From positions 497,049-561,048 of the forward strand of contig NZ_LT839648.1 of assembly GCF_900176885.1 (NCBI RefSeq): a stretch of 64,000 bases of DNA. The letters run 5' to 3'. Below, in pieces: positions 50,538 to 60,104 of this stretch (position 1 is the first letter of the stretch; each line of letters starts with the position of its first letter). Source of the stretch: Oceanobacillus senegalensis (lineage in GTDB: Bacteria > Bacillota > Bacilli > Bacillales > Amphibacillaceae). Made by a program: the position numbers and the translations under genes. The notes under the pieces are model-generated. The model did not search any database. It worked only from the letters and a program-made list of their open reading frames with translations, and was not told the origin of the DNA.

Positions 50538-50730
50538 AAACATCACCTCTGTATTAATATTCCAATAACCATTTTGATTATTCGTCAAAGAAGTATCTAA
50601 AGATTAGGAATCCAATAAAAATAAAAAATTCCCACATCAATTGATTTTAAAAACTGGGACATCAGTATCGTCCCTCATAACCCAAGTTTGTGATACACTT
50701 TCAATATCAAGAGGAATAAGTAGGAGTTGA

Positions 50731-51255
50731 GTGGTAGTGAAAAAAGGTTTTCAAGTAGTAGTTGGTTTTCTACTCGTATTAATAGTGGTAGGTTGTAGCG
50801 ATAATACAATAAATGAGGAAGGAAAGGATATAAAGGAATTAGTTCACGATTATAGTGTAGGTAACTTTGATGATGTAACTGCTTCTATCACGTCACATGA
50901 GCTCATTGTAACTGAGAATAATGAAAGCGAAATCAGATATGATCTTCCAAAGGATGAATTTTTTGTCTCCATTGCGCCATTTATTGAACATACGCATGAA
51001 TGTGCTATTCACAGTTTAACAGGTTGCCAGGGGGAATTAGTTGAAGAGGAATTTAATGTATATATTGAAGATGAACAAGGGAATGTTGTGGTGGATGAAA
51101 CGATGACATCTTTTGCAAATGGGTTTATCGATTTGTGGTTGCCTCGCGATAAAAATCTTCATGTTTCGATTGAACATAATGGAAAAGTATCCGAAACTGA
51201 TATTTCTACCTTTGAAGGCGACAAAACCTGTATTACGACTATGCAGTTACTTTAA
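50731..51255 (+). CDS. CueP-like metal-binding lipoprotein
   Basis: A 174-residue lipoprotein. The signal peptide VVVGFLLVLIVVGC contains a lipobox. The mature part has PFIEHTHECAIHSLTGCQGEL near residue 92, with the closely spaced His/Cys set known in the CueP copper-binding family, plus a further Cys near the end (DKTCITT). A copper role at the outer membrane face is inferred from that family. No copper ATPase or chaperone gene is nearby. GTG start, site TAGGAG. Confidence 0.7.
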   Translation: MVVKKGFQVVVGFLLVLIVVGCSDNTINEEGKDIKELVHDYSVGNFDDVTASITSHELIVTENNESEIRYDLPKDEFFVSIAPFIEHTHECAIHSLTGCQGELVEEEFNVYIEDEQGNVVVDETMTSFANGFIDLWLPRDKNLHVSIEHNGKVSETDISTFEGDKTCITTMQLL

Positions 51256-51367
51256 TCACTCTTCATCATAACAACATAATTTAAAGAACCTTAAAATCCA
51301 AGCTTCTTTTTGATAATTTTAATCCGAAAGGCAATATGAAGCCAATGATTCAAAGGAGAATCACCGA

Positions 51368-51490
51368 ATGAATTGGTATGAAAAGCTGAACAGTTATTTT
51401 CCTGCAGAGGTAATGAAACCCTAGGACCAAATAGGTGCTTTACTTTTTGGGAAAGGGAGATATGTACTATATCTATATCCCCGAATAAAA
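51368..51490 (+). pseudogene. Possible remnant of a small GNAT-like gene
   Basis: AAAGGAG precedes an ATG at 51368 opening MNWYEKLNSYFPAEVMKP, then TAG at 51422. This opening resembles the start of a family of Bacillus GNAT-type proteins. In another frame, near 51455-51490, KGDMYYIYIPE continues the resemblance before a stop. The rest is absent. The assignment is from memory of the N-terminus, not a search. Confidence 0.35.
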
Positions 51491-51559
51491 AAACACCCAT
51501 ATCGAAAACTAAGTTTGTTCGTTTTAGATCAAAAAATTTCTAAAACAAAGGGGATATAT

Positions 51560-52777
51560 ATGCTGGACAAGAAGACGATTGAAACAGTAAAATCGACAGC
51601 ACCGGTCTTAAAAGAACACAGTTCAGAAATTGGGAAAAGGTTTTATGAATTATTATTTACAAAAGTTCCTGATTTGTACAACCTTTTTAACCAAACAAAC
51701 CAAAAACGTGGCATACAGCAAGAGGCTTTGGCATACTCTGTTTATGCGGCAGGAGAACATATCGATAACTTGGATGCAATTAAGCCTGTCATTACTCGAG
51801 TGACGGAAAAGCACCGAGCTATCGGAGTGAAGCCAGAACAGTATCCTATTGTTGGTAAAACCTTGCTTGAAGCAGTAAAAGATGTCCTAGGTGATGCGGC
51901 TACAGAGGATGTATTAATCGCCTGGGGAAAAGCCTATAATTATATTGCAGATGCTTTTATTGAAATTGAGAACAACCTTTATGAGGAAACGGAGAAGATT
52001 CCTGGAGGCTGGAGAGGATTTCGTGATTTTGTAGTAGATAAAAAAGTAGATGAAAGTGATATCATCACATCTTTTTATCTACGACCGAAAGATGGAGAGC
52101 CTATCCCATCATATGAGGCAGGCCAGTACCTCACATTAAATGCAAATATTAAGAGTGAAGATTATAATCATATAAGGCATTACAGCTTATCGGATGTACC
52201 TGGAAAAGATTACTATCGAATAAGTGTAAAACGCGAAGATAGTATTGGTGATCAGCCTCCTGGGCTTGTTTCCAATTACTTGCATAATCAAATTCAATCT
52301 GGCGACATTTTACAGTTTTCCGCCCCAGCTGGGGATTTTACCATTAAGCCCTCTAACAAGCCACTTGTTCTTTTAAGTGGAGGGATTGGTATAACTCCTT
52401 TACTAAGTATGTTAAATACAACGGTTGAAAAACATCCAAATCGTGCCATTTATTTTATTCATGCAACACAGAACAGTAAAGTGCACGCATTTAAAGACCA
52501 TGTAGCTGAATTAGCTAAAAATCATGAGCCAGTCCATTCTTATGTATGTTATGATTCGCCAACAGAAGAGGATAAACAAAAACATGAATATGATAAGGAA
52601 GGGTTTGTTGATTTAGATTGGCTGAAAAAAATTGTGCCAAACAACGACGCTGAATTCTATCTTTGTGGATCTGTGCCATTTTTGCAGGCAATGGTAAGAA
52701 CATTAAATGTTTGGGGCATACCGAAAGAACAAATTCATTTCGAAGTATTTAATCCGATTGCGATTTTAGGTGAATAA
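51560..52777 (+). CDS. hmp: Flavohemoglobin (nitric oxide dioxygenase)
   Basis: About 405 residues. It converts NO to nitrate with NAD(P)H and O2. The N-terminal globin (residues 1-140) holds the proximal haem region EHIDNLDAIKPVI, with the His near residue 85. The FAD part shows IRHYSLSDVPG, and the NAD part shows LLSGGIGITPLLSML and FYLCGSVPFLQAM. The ATG at 51560 follows AAAGGGG. The upstream DNA has no clear NsrR site by eye. Confidence 0.96.
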   Translation: MLDKKTIETVKSTAPVLKEHSSEIGKRFYELLFTKVPDLYNLFNQTNQKRGIQQEALAYSVYAAGEHIDNLDAIKPVITRVTEKHRAIGVKPEQYPIVGKTLLEAVKDVLGDAATEDVLIAWGKAYNYIADAFIEIENNLYEETEKIPGGWRGFRDFVVDKKVDESDIITSFYLRPKDGEPIPSYEAGQYLTLNANIKSEDYNHIRHYSLSDVPGKDYYRISVKREDSIGDQPPGLVSNYLHNQIQSGDILQFSAPAGDFTIKPSNKPLVLLSGGIGITPLLSMLNTTVEKHPNRAIYFIHATQNSKVHAFKDHVAELAKNHEPVHSYVCYDSPTEEDKQKHEYDKEGFVDLDWLKKIVPNNDAEFYLCGSVPFLQAMVRTLNVWGIPKEQIHFEVFNPIAILGE

Positions 52778-52799
52778 GCTAATACGTTATTTTATAATT

Positions 52800-52832
52800 A
52801 AAGGGATTAGAGAAATACTCTCTAATCCCTTT
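52800..52832 (+). terminator. Terminator of hmp
   Basis: AAAGGGATTAGAGA (52800-52813) and TCTCTAATCCCTTT (52819-52832) form a 14-bp stem. Repeat copy c begins at its last T. Confidence 0.75.
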
Positions 52833-52884
52833 ATCGCAGGTTAAGGGCAGTAATCCCTCACTTATTAAAGATTCACTTTATTTC
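52832..52884 (+). repeat. Modular hairpin repeat, copy c (short form)
   Basis: TATCGCAGGTTAAGGGCAGT, then AATCCCTCACTTATTAAAG and ATTCACTTTATTTC. It has a small AGGG/CCCT hairpin, and the opening and tail match copies a and d without the long middle. Confidence 0.65.
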
Positions 52885-52911
52885 TAATGATTTGTAGAAT
52901 AATGTCAAAGG

Positions 52912-53289
52912 TTAATCCTGATTAAACCAGAGTGGATCTTTATTATCAACATCGCCATTATAATTGATGAGAATCTCATCTCCTGCTTTTATATCTGTAT
53001 AAGCATAGAAATTGAATGTGTGATTTCCGAAATTAATCTCATAAATGGCATTTGGTTCATAAGAATGGTTAAACAACATTCCATAACCTAGAAGGATAGC
53101 AGTATGATTTATTCCATACTCAAAAGCATAATCTGCGAGCAAGGTTTTCTCAATGTATGGATGCTGGTCATTTGGATAAGCAATGACTGGTGCTTCGTGT
53201 AAAAGCTCTCCTTTTTTGATATTAGAAGTAGCAAATACCCCTCTATTGAATTCCCCATCACTTAGTGAAGATGTTTTTATTTCAATCAT
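52912..53289 (-). CDS. SET-domain protein
   Basis: A 125-residue protein that is almost only a SET domain. It has NRGVFATSNIKKGELLHEAP, the SAM/active-site block LLGYGMLFNHSYEPNA (counterpart of NHSC-x-PN), and the closing strand YTDIKAGDEILINYNG. Such proteins methylate lysines in eukaryotes; in bacteria the substrate is mostly unknown. The conserved Cys of NHSC is Tyr here. The ribosome binding site is weak. It is monocistronic. Confidence 0.85.
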   Translation of the reverse strand: MIEIKTSSLSDGEFNRGVFATSNIKKGELLHEAPVIAYPNDQHPYIEKTLLADYAFEYGINHTAILLGYGMLFNHSYEPNAIYEINFGNHTFNFYAYTDIKAGDEILINYNGDVDNKDPLWFNQD

Positions 53290-53504
53290 ATTTATCGCCT
53301 ACTTACTTTTAAAAATTTTTTCTTTTTACCAATGATTTATATCCATACTACATGAAGTACCAGAAACAATCCAATTTAACATGAAATAATAAACGAAACG
53401 ATAAGAAAAGGAAGATAAGAATTATGATGAAGAATCACGGCTATAGGTGGAAATTCAAAAGGGAGATAAGTGAACGAACTACATACAAATTCGTCCGATT
53501 ATAG

Positions 53505-55085
<1,581 letters not shown>

Positions 55086-55151
55086 GAAGGTACCTTGTTG
55101 CAGTTCTTATGGTATAAAATCTATAAAAAGAAAGATTGAAGGTTTGTGAAC

Positions 55152-55706
55152 ATGAGAAAACATTGGGATCTTTTTATCGCATTTTTTCGAGTTGGATTAT
55201 TAGGTTTCGGTGGGGGACCTGCATCCATCCCATTGATTCAGAAGGAAGTGGTAGAAAAATATAAATGGATGGACGAAGAAGAATTTGGTGATGTCCTGGC
55301 TATTGCAAACACGTTACCAGGGCCAATTGCTACTAAGTTGGCTGGCTATATCGGATATCGGATTACCGGACTGGTCGGGATGGTAAATGCCATCGTGGCC
55401 AATATCGTACCAATGATTGTCCTCTTGATAGTGCTCCTAACATCTTTATCATCATTTAAAGAGTTTGATTGGGTACAAGGAATGACAAATGGGGTTGTAC
55501 CTGTTGTGGGGATGATGATGGCCATATTGACATGGAAATTTGTGAAAAAAGCCGGACAAGGGCTCGGCTGGAAGAAAGCAGTTATAGCTTTAGTCTGCTT
55601 ATTTATTATATTACAATTTTTAAATATACACCCTGGGATTGTCATTGGTGTCTTACTCATTTTAGCGTTGTCCTTAAAGGATAACAAGGAAGGAAAAGCT
55701 TCATGA
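55152..55706 (+). CDS. Chromate transporter, first half (CHR domain)
   Basis: About 184 residues with five to six membrane helices. The CHR motif is GLLGFGGGPASIPLIQKEVV, followed by ANTLPGPIATKLAGYIGYR. It is a short-chain ChrA that works as a heteromer with the adjacent half. The ATG at 55152 follows GAAGG, and its stop overlaps the next gene by four bases. Confidence 0.93.
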   Translation: MRKHWDLFIAFFRVGLLGFGGGPASIPLIQKEVVEKYKWMDEEEFGDVLAIANTLPGPIATKLAGYIGYRITGLVGMVNAIVANIVPMIVLLIVLLTSLSSFKEFDWVQGMTNGVVPVVGMMMAILTWKFVKKAGQGLGWKKAVIALVCLFIILQFLNIHPGIVIGVLLILALSLKDNKEGKAS

Positions 55707-56230
55707 TTTATTGGCAAATATTTTTAGCATTTTTTATTCCAGGTATTTTAGGCTATGGTGGTGGACCTGCATCCATCCCGTTAATTGAGAATGAAGTAGT
55801 GAAACGCTATGAATGGATGACCGTACAGGAATTTAGTGAAGTCCTTGCGTTTGGAAACTCACTACCTGCACCTATTGCACCAAAACTTGCCGGGTATATC
55901 GGTTTTGAAGTAGGTGGAATCTTTGGATCAATCATTGCTATCCTTGCAACGGTTGCGCCATCATTGATTTTGATGATTTTACTTGGAGGTATATTGCTGC
56001 GCTTCAAGGATTCACCAAAAGTGAAAAGGCTGACATTATTCGTCCAACCGGTTATTGCAATTCTGCTCGGAGTACTAACGTGGAACTTTTTGAAGGAATC
56101 CTATGAAGGTATAGGAATGCTACAAACCATCTTCATCGTTGTGATTAGCTATGTTCTTATAGAGCGGATGAAAGTTCATCCTGCAATTGTAATTGCAGTG
56201 GCTCTCGTGTATGGTGGATTTTTATTATAA
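55703..56230 (+). CDS. Chromate transporter, second half (CHR domain)
   Basis: A 175-residue partner with the CHR motif GILGYGGGPASIPLIENEVV and GNSLPAPIAPKLAGYIGFE. The two proteins correspond to the N and C halves of long ChrA, presumably in opposite orientation. It overlaps the upstream gene at ATGA. An AACATCGG hairpin (56238-56275) follows. Confidence 0.93.
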   Translation: MIYWQIFLAFFIPGILGYGGGPASIPLIENEVVKRYEWMTVQEFSEVLAFGNSLPAPIAPKLAGYIGFEVGGIFGSIIAILATVAPSLILMILLGGILLRFKDSPKVKRLTLFVQPVIAILLGVLTWNFLKESYEGIGMLQTIFIVVISYVLIERMKVHPAIVIAVALVYGGFLL

Positions 56231-56237
56231 TGATGAA

Positions 56238-56275
56238 TAAACATCGGTATTCGTTCTATTTTTAAGAATGCCGAT
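56238..56275 (+). terminator. Terminator-like hairpin after the chromate pair
   Basis: AACATCGGTATTC pairs with GAATGCCGATGTT (one mismatch). There is no T run. Confidence 0.5.
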
Positions 56276-56297
56276 GTTGTAAGCTTCATCATTAAAA

Positions 56298-56325
56298 AAC
56301 CTTGGACTTGATAAAATCCAAGGTT
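56298..56325 (-). terminator. Terminator of the KEI-helix beta-domain gene
   Basis: AACCTTGGA (56298-56306) and TCCAAGGTT (56317-56325); on the minus strand the stem is followed by TTTTTT. Confidence 0.8.
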
Positions 56326-56333
56326 TCTGACAG

Positions 56334-56969
56334 TTAATCACATTCTTCAACGACAATAGCATTGTCTGGTAGGTCAGGGGAAAAATAGACAGCTTCAAAA
56401 GGATTCCCAACTTCCTCACTCTCGATGGATATGAAGAATGAATCGGCTTCACCTGGTGTTGTTGATTCACTTAAAGTTACAAAGAAAGATACATTCACCG
56501 TTGACATATCCGCTCTAGTAACCACCCCTAATCCACTAATATTAAGGCTTATACCCGTAGGACCAATAACGCAAGTAGGAGCTGGAATACTAGTAGAAAC
56601 TAATGTGAAAGAATTATTTGGTGTAGGTGTATCATCAGTGAAGGTAAAAGTAAGAGAAGAACCTTCAACAGAACAGTCAGGACAAACTTCACCAACAAAA
56701 GTAACATCGCCTGTATCTTCTGCTCCATTTATAGTTATATTAGAATTAGGAGCTGTGGCATTAACAGTACCACTACATTCACATTCATCTTCATCTTCAA
56801 TATCACCGATCTCATCGAGTAATAATTCTAAAACAATTTCTTTTTTAATGGCTAATTTTGTAATACGTTCAATAAATTCGGGATCTTGTGTTGTTGCAGC
56901 AAATTCCAAAATAGATGCAATTGCTGCTTCAATTCTTGCAGATGCATCAATAAAAGGCCCATTTACCAT
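56334..56969 (-). CDS. Hypothetical protein: KEI helix plus beta-rich domain
   Basis: About 211 residues. The N-terminal 60 residues are helical (IDASARIEAAIASILEFAAT, then ITKLAIKKEIVLELLLDEIG). An acidic linker with CECSG and a Ser/Thr/Val-rich beta domain (DVTFVGEVCPDCSVEGS onward) follow. The KEI helix is shared with the protein at 57162-57575. A spore-surface role is plausible from its style but not proven. The ATG at 56969 has AAAGG at nine bases. Confidence 0.7.
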   Translation of the reverse strand: MVNGPFIDASARIEAAIASILEFAATTQDPEFIERITKLAIKKEIVLELLLDEIGDIEDEDECECSGTVNATAPNSNITINGAEDTGDVTFVGEVCPDCSVEGSSLTFTFTDDTPTPNNSFTLVSTSIPAPTCVIGPTGISLNISGLGVVTRADMSTVNVSFFVTLSESTTPGEADSFFISIESEEVGNPFEAVYFSPDLPDNAIVVEECD

Positions 56970-57161
56970 TTTATTCATCCTTTCTAGATTGTTTAACATA
57001 ATGTTGACCCTTGCATTAGTAGGTTATGCTTGTTTGCAAAATCGATATAAACGATTAACTTAATAAAAGGATAAAAAATAAAAATTAGTTAAAATATCTA
57101 AAGCCATCTAGAGGCTTTCTAATATTAAGAATACTTTGTTTAAAAGTTTAATCGTTATATT

Positions 57162-57575
57162 CTAGTCTGGACAATTACATGGATGTGGTGAGCATTTCTT
57201 ACACTTATGGTCATCTTTCGTCCGGATCTCTTTGCAAGCTTTTGTTGTATCATCTATTAAGAACTCCAGAATAATTTCCTTCTTAATTGCAAGTTTGATT
57301 AAGTTTTCTAATCTATCGTGAAATTCTTTTACTTCTTCAGGTTTGAAATTTCCGTATTTTAAAATTAAAATTTCCGCTTCAATTGCTTCAGCTAGAGCGT
57401 TTTCCATGTTTGCTACAGATCTTATGAGTTCGCTCAGTTCCTCCATACAATCATGTTTGCAATGGTGGTGTTTTCTATGCTGATGTTTAAAATCATTTTG
57501 CTCTTTGTAATGATGGTGATGATGTTCACTAGGTTCAGATTGTCTACGTCTTTTAAGACTATAATATTGAACCAA
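57162..57575 (-). CDS. His/Cys-rich hypothetical protein with KEI helix
   Basis: A 137-residue protein. The N-terminus is very rich in His (HHHHHYK, HQHRKHHHCKHDC, about residues 18-42). The centre is helical (ENALAEAIEAEILILKYGNF, then LIKLAIKKEIILEFLIDD). The end carries paired Cys (HKCKKCSPHPCNCPD). The KEI block pairs with the neighbouring gene. It looks like a spore-coat or metal-rich protein; that is inference. The TTG start follows GGAGG at nine bases; an ATG four bases upstream is out of frame and soon closed. Confidence 0.7.
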   Translation of the reverse strand: MVQYYSLKRRRQSEPSEHHHHHYKEQNDFKHQHRKHHHCKHDCMEELSELIRSVANMENALAEAIEAEILILKYGNFKPEEVKEFHDRLENLIKLAIKKEIILEFLIDDTTKACKEIRTKDDHKCKKCSPHPCNCPD

Positions 57576-57766
57576 CCATGGTCGCCTCCTTTCAAAACGA
57601 GGATTATTCTGTAGTGTATTCTATGTTACTGTGTAGAACATGTATAAGCACTGACCCAGTATGCGGTCTATAAACAATTATTAGAAAGAACCTAAGTTAT
57701 TTAGGATTGTTCTGCAGAAAGCCCTAAGAGTCTGGGTTTAGACAATAAAATAAAAGGTTAAAGCCT

Positions 57767-57807
57767 GTTTTAAAATTACTATCCGTAATTATCAGACAGG
57801 CTTTTTT
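57767..57807 (+). terminator. Terminator-like hairpin
   Basis: AAAGCCTGT and an ACAGGCTTT-type right arm, with inner AATTAC/GTAATT, are followed by TTTTTT. No gene ends just before it on the plus strand. Repeat copy d begins at its T run. Confidence 0.55.
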
Positions 57808-57860
57808 ATCGCAGGTTAAGGGGCAGTAATACCCCCACTGATATAGATTCACTTTATTTC
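57807..57860 (+). repeat. Modular hairpin repeat, copy d (short form)
   Basis: TATCGCAGGTTAAGGGGCAG, TAATACCCCCACTGATATAG, ATTCACTTTATTTC. Same opening and tail as copy c, with a GGGG/CCCC hairpin. Confidence 0.65.
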
Positions 57861-57992
57861 AATTGTTAGAAATGTCTATGGCCTCTTATTCGTGAAAAGG
57901 AACCGGTTATCCATAAACAGATACAAGTTAAAGGAATAATAGCAATTATTAAACTAATCAATGGTATAGTAAAAAAGTGAGGGGGGGATAGA

Positions 57993-58433
57993 GTGAAACT
58001 GAATATTGATATTGATTCAAAGTACAAGGAGACTTATGTCACGATTCAAGCAAAGGAATGGACGAAAGAGGTAGAAGAATTGGTTCAAAAGTTAAACCAG
58101 CAAACCCCAAAGCGTATTGTAGGGTTTCATGAGAATGGCCAGGTTCTGCTTTCACCATCTCACATTGACTATGTATTTGCTGAAAGTCGCAAAGTATATG
58201 CTAATTTAAACCAGCAATCATTTGAAATAAATATGAAATTATATGAAGTAGAAAATCTATTTAAAAGTTATGGGTTTAGTCGTTTTTCAAAATCAGTGAT
58301 TGGAAACCATCACCAAGTTATACGGTTTGAGTTGGCTTTTAATGGGAGTCTCTGCGTTTATTTTAAATCTGGGGGTAAGGGGTATGTCTCTCGTAGATAT
58401 GTTCGTGAAATAAAGAAGAAATTAATTTTATGA
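57993..58433 (+). CDS. LytTR DNA-binding regulator
   Basis: A 146-residue protein ending in a LytTR domain (HIDYVFAESRKVYANLNQQ, LYEVENLFKSYGFSRFSKSVIGNH, FKSGGKGYVSRRYVREIKKKL). The short N-terminal part is not a response-regulator receiver. It is the standard LytTR-DUF3021 pair: the neighbouring membrane protein begins ten bases later. It probably controls its own operon. The GTG start follows GAGGGGGGG. Confidence 0.9.
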   Translation: MKLNIDIDSKYKETYVTIQAKEWTKEVEELVQKLNQQTPKRIVGFHENGQVLLSPSHIDYVFAESRKVYANLNQQSFEINMKLYEVENLFKSYGFSRFSKSVIGNHHQVIRFELAFNGSLCVYFKSGGKGYVSRRYVREIKKKLIL

Positions 58434-58443
58434 GCTGATACAC

Positions 58444-58842
58444 ATGATCATTGAAGTGTTAAGGAGGAGTTTGGTTGGCTTGGGATTTAGCGCGATTATC
58501 ACATTCGCTTTTTTAACTGTCATGGTGATTCAGGACCTTCAGTTCTCTGTTTATATTATTTGGAGAAATGTGCTGGGGGGAATGGTGATGGGTGTATATT
58601 TTGGTACTGCCTCCCTCGTTTATGAAATTGAAAAATGGAGTCCATTAAAACAAACGGTAGTACACTTTGTTTTATCTGTAAGCATTTGGTTATCTCTTGC
58701 TATTTGGATGGGATGGGTACTACTGTTTCCTTTACTATTAGGTATTGGTAGTTTCATGGTTATATATATACTATTCTGGTGTGGTTCTTACCTTTATTTT
58801 AAGAGAATAGAAAGTGAATTGAATAGTTCCATAAAAAAGTAA
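58444..58842 (+). CDS. DUF3021 membrane protein
   Basis: A 132-residue protein with four membrane helices (GFSAIITFAFLTVMVIQDL, NVLGGMVMGVYFGTASLVYE, TVVHFVLSVSIWLSLAIWMG, LLLGIGSFMVIYILFWCGSY). It fits the DUF3021 family, usually paired with a LytTR gene, and may sense membrane state. The ribosome binding site is weak, suggesting coupling to the upstream gene. Confidence 0.85.
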   Translation: MIIEVLRRSLVGLGFSAIITFAFLTVMVIQDLQFSVYIIWRNVLGGMVMGVYFGTASLVYEIEKWSPLKQTVVHFVLSVSIWLSLAIWMGWVLLFPLLLGIGSFMVIYILFWCGSYLYFKRIESELNSSIKK

Positions 58843-58886
58843 TAAAATAAAAAACAATCTCCAATTAGCAAAAGTGCCTTATCTGG

Positions 58887-59036
58887 TTATAAAAGAATAA
58901 TACTACCTTTAATATCACAGAAACCTGGAGAAAGAGCATAGACTGATAAACGGGATTCGCTTAAACTTTCCACATCATATTTCATTCCTTCCGCATATAT
59001 GGATTCATCTTTCTTATCATACTTAAGAAAAAACAC
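58887..59036 (-). pseudogene. Possible 3' remnant of a gene
   Basis: The minus strand reads about 49 residues with convincing protein character (KYDKKDESIYAEGMKYDVES, then SRLSVYALSPGFCDIKGSI) before TAA. There is no ribosome binding site, and the frame is closed upstream by TGA. It looks like the C-terminal end of a lost gene. Family not recognised. Confidence 0.35.
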
Positions 59037-59142
59037 GGATAAGATTGATGTTATTTTTTTTCGAGTTCACCACAAACTAACAATTGAATAAAAAAAATTT
59101 ACAACTGTAAACATAATAAAAATAAAAAGAAGGAGTGCTTAT

Positions 59143-59304
59143 ATGCAACAAAACCGACAAACTAAACAGAGGTTGAAATCAAGTATGAAACCAGGATTCG
59201 CTGGAACTAATGCGGAAAAAGTAAAACAAGAAATTCAGAAAGATCTAAGTGAGGGACAAGGTGCAATGACATCTCGAGAGGCAGGAGCTAGGCGTAATAC
59301 CTAA
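59143..59304 (+). CDS. Small gamma-SASP-like spore protein
   Basis: A 53-residue protein. It reads MQQNRQTKQRLKSSMKPGFA, then GTNAEKVKQEIQKDLSEGQG, then AMTSREAGARRNT. The composition and FAGTNAEKVKQEI resemble the repeat unit of gamma-type small acid-soluble spore proteins. The ATG follows AAGGAG (59130-59135) at good spacing. A terminator at 59434 lies downstream. Confidence 0.7.
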   Translation: MQQNRQTKQRLKSSMKPGFAGTNAEKVKQEIQKDLSEGQGAMTSREAGARRNT

Positions 59305-59433
59305 ACTACTTAACAGGGGTTACTCCAAAAATTGAAAGGAAATATCCTTCAGGTGTACCAAACAAAGCCGGGATATAAAGTCATCATTAGACTTTTTATT
59401 TGTAAATAGTAAGTAAAAAAGTAAGTTCAATAG

Positions 59434-59480
59434 AAATAATCCATTTTGTAACTTACGTTCAAAGTGGATTATTTTGTTTA
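59434..59480 (+). terminator. Terminator downstream of the small spore gene
   Basis: AATAATCCATTTTG (59435-59448) and CAAAGTGGATTATT (59460-59473) pair with one wobble, followed by TTGTTT. Confidence 0.65.
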
Positions 59481-59691
59481 AGGAAAATTAAACGAATAAC
59501 ATTGAAGATTCACTGTATAAAATTAAAATAATATAAACTCTCTCAATTTGCTCGAATATATTGACAGAAGGAATAATGTATATCTGAACAATTCCGCTTA
59601 TGGATGAAACATTTTCTATGGTTAAATCGTACTAAAGCTTAATAGGAATATTAAATATAAATATCTTCTTTAGGGAGGAATATCAAAGCAA
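59481..59691. other. Intergenic region, nothing identified
   Basis: This is AT-rich DNA. A short match to the GATTCACT-type repeat tail occurs near 59506, but no complete element is visible. Confidence 0.3.
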
Positions 59692-59904
59692 GTGGGAAAG
59701 GTTAAATTTATTTTATTAATTGGACTCACAATATCATTAGCTTTAGTAATGAATTACTATGTCATTAAATTTTTCATTGCATTTCTCTTCGATACATTGA
59801 GTTGGGAATACACAATCATGGAGTTTTTACTGGTTGTACTTACTTCAGTATTATTGGGGTTGCTTTTTGGTGTATTTGTTCATAGTAGGAGGATGGTTAA
59901 CTAG
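59692..59904 (+). CDS. Small two-helix membrane protein
   Basis: A 70-residue protein with two predicted membrane helices (VKFILLIGLTISLALVMNYY and FLLVVLTSVLLGLLFGVFVH). No family was recognised. The GTG start lies about 12 bases after GGGAGG, which is long, so translation is less certain. Confidence 0.55.
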   Translation: MGKVKFILLIGLTISLALVMNYYVIKFFIAFLFDTLSWEYTIMEFLLVVLTSVLLGLLFGVFVHSRRMVN

Positions 59905-60104
59905 AAAATATTTTGGACATGTTTATTTTTTTTATTGGCTTACTATCATGATTTGACAAAAAGGGAGGAGTGACAGACTTATTCACTAAAGGGAGGAAGT
60001 GTGAACGAAAGGAGCTTCTTCATGTTGTTGATGGGCTAAGAAAACAGTTAAACAGTAAAAGAGTGTATCACCATTAGAATGGGGAAGCCATTACTTAAGA
60101 TAAA

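Noticed and set aside
51291-51500. Minus-strand frame of 69 codons before hmp
   Set aside because: No ribosome binding site; it overlaps a better-supported remnant on the other strand.
56425-57063. 212-codon plus-strand frame opposite the KEI/beta gene
   Set aside because: It is antisense to a gene with a ribosome binding site and terminator; its Ser/Val-rich sequence is explained by complementing the real codons.
59970-60077. 35-codon plus-strand frame (GRKCERKELLHVVDGLRKQL), faintly like a Spo0E-type phosphatase
   Set aside because: The GTG touches its GGAGG, the SQELD motif is absent, and the likeness is too weak.
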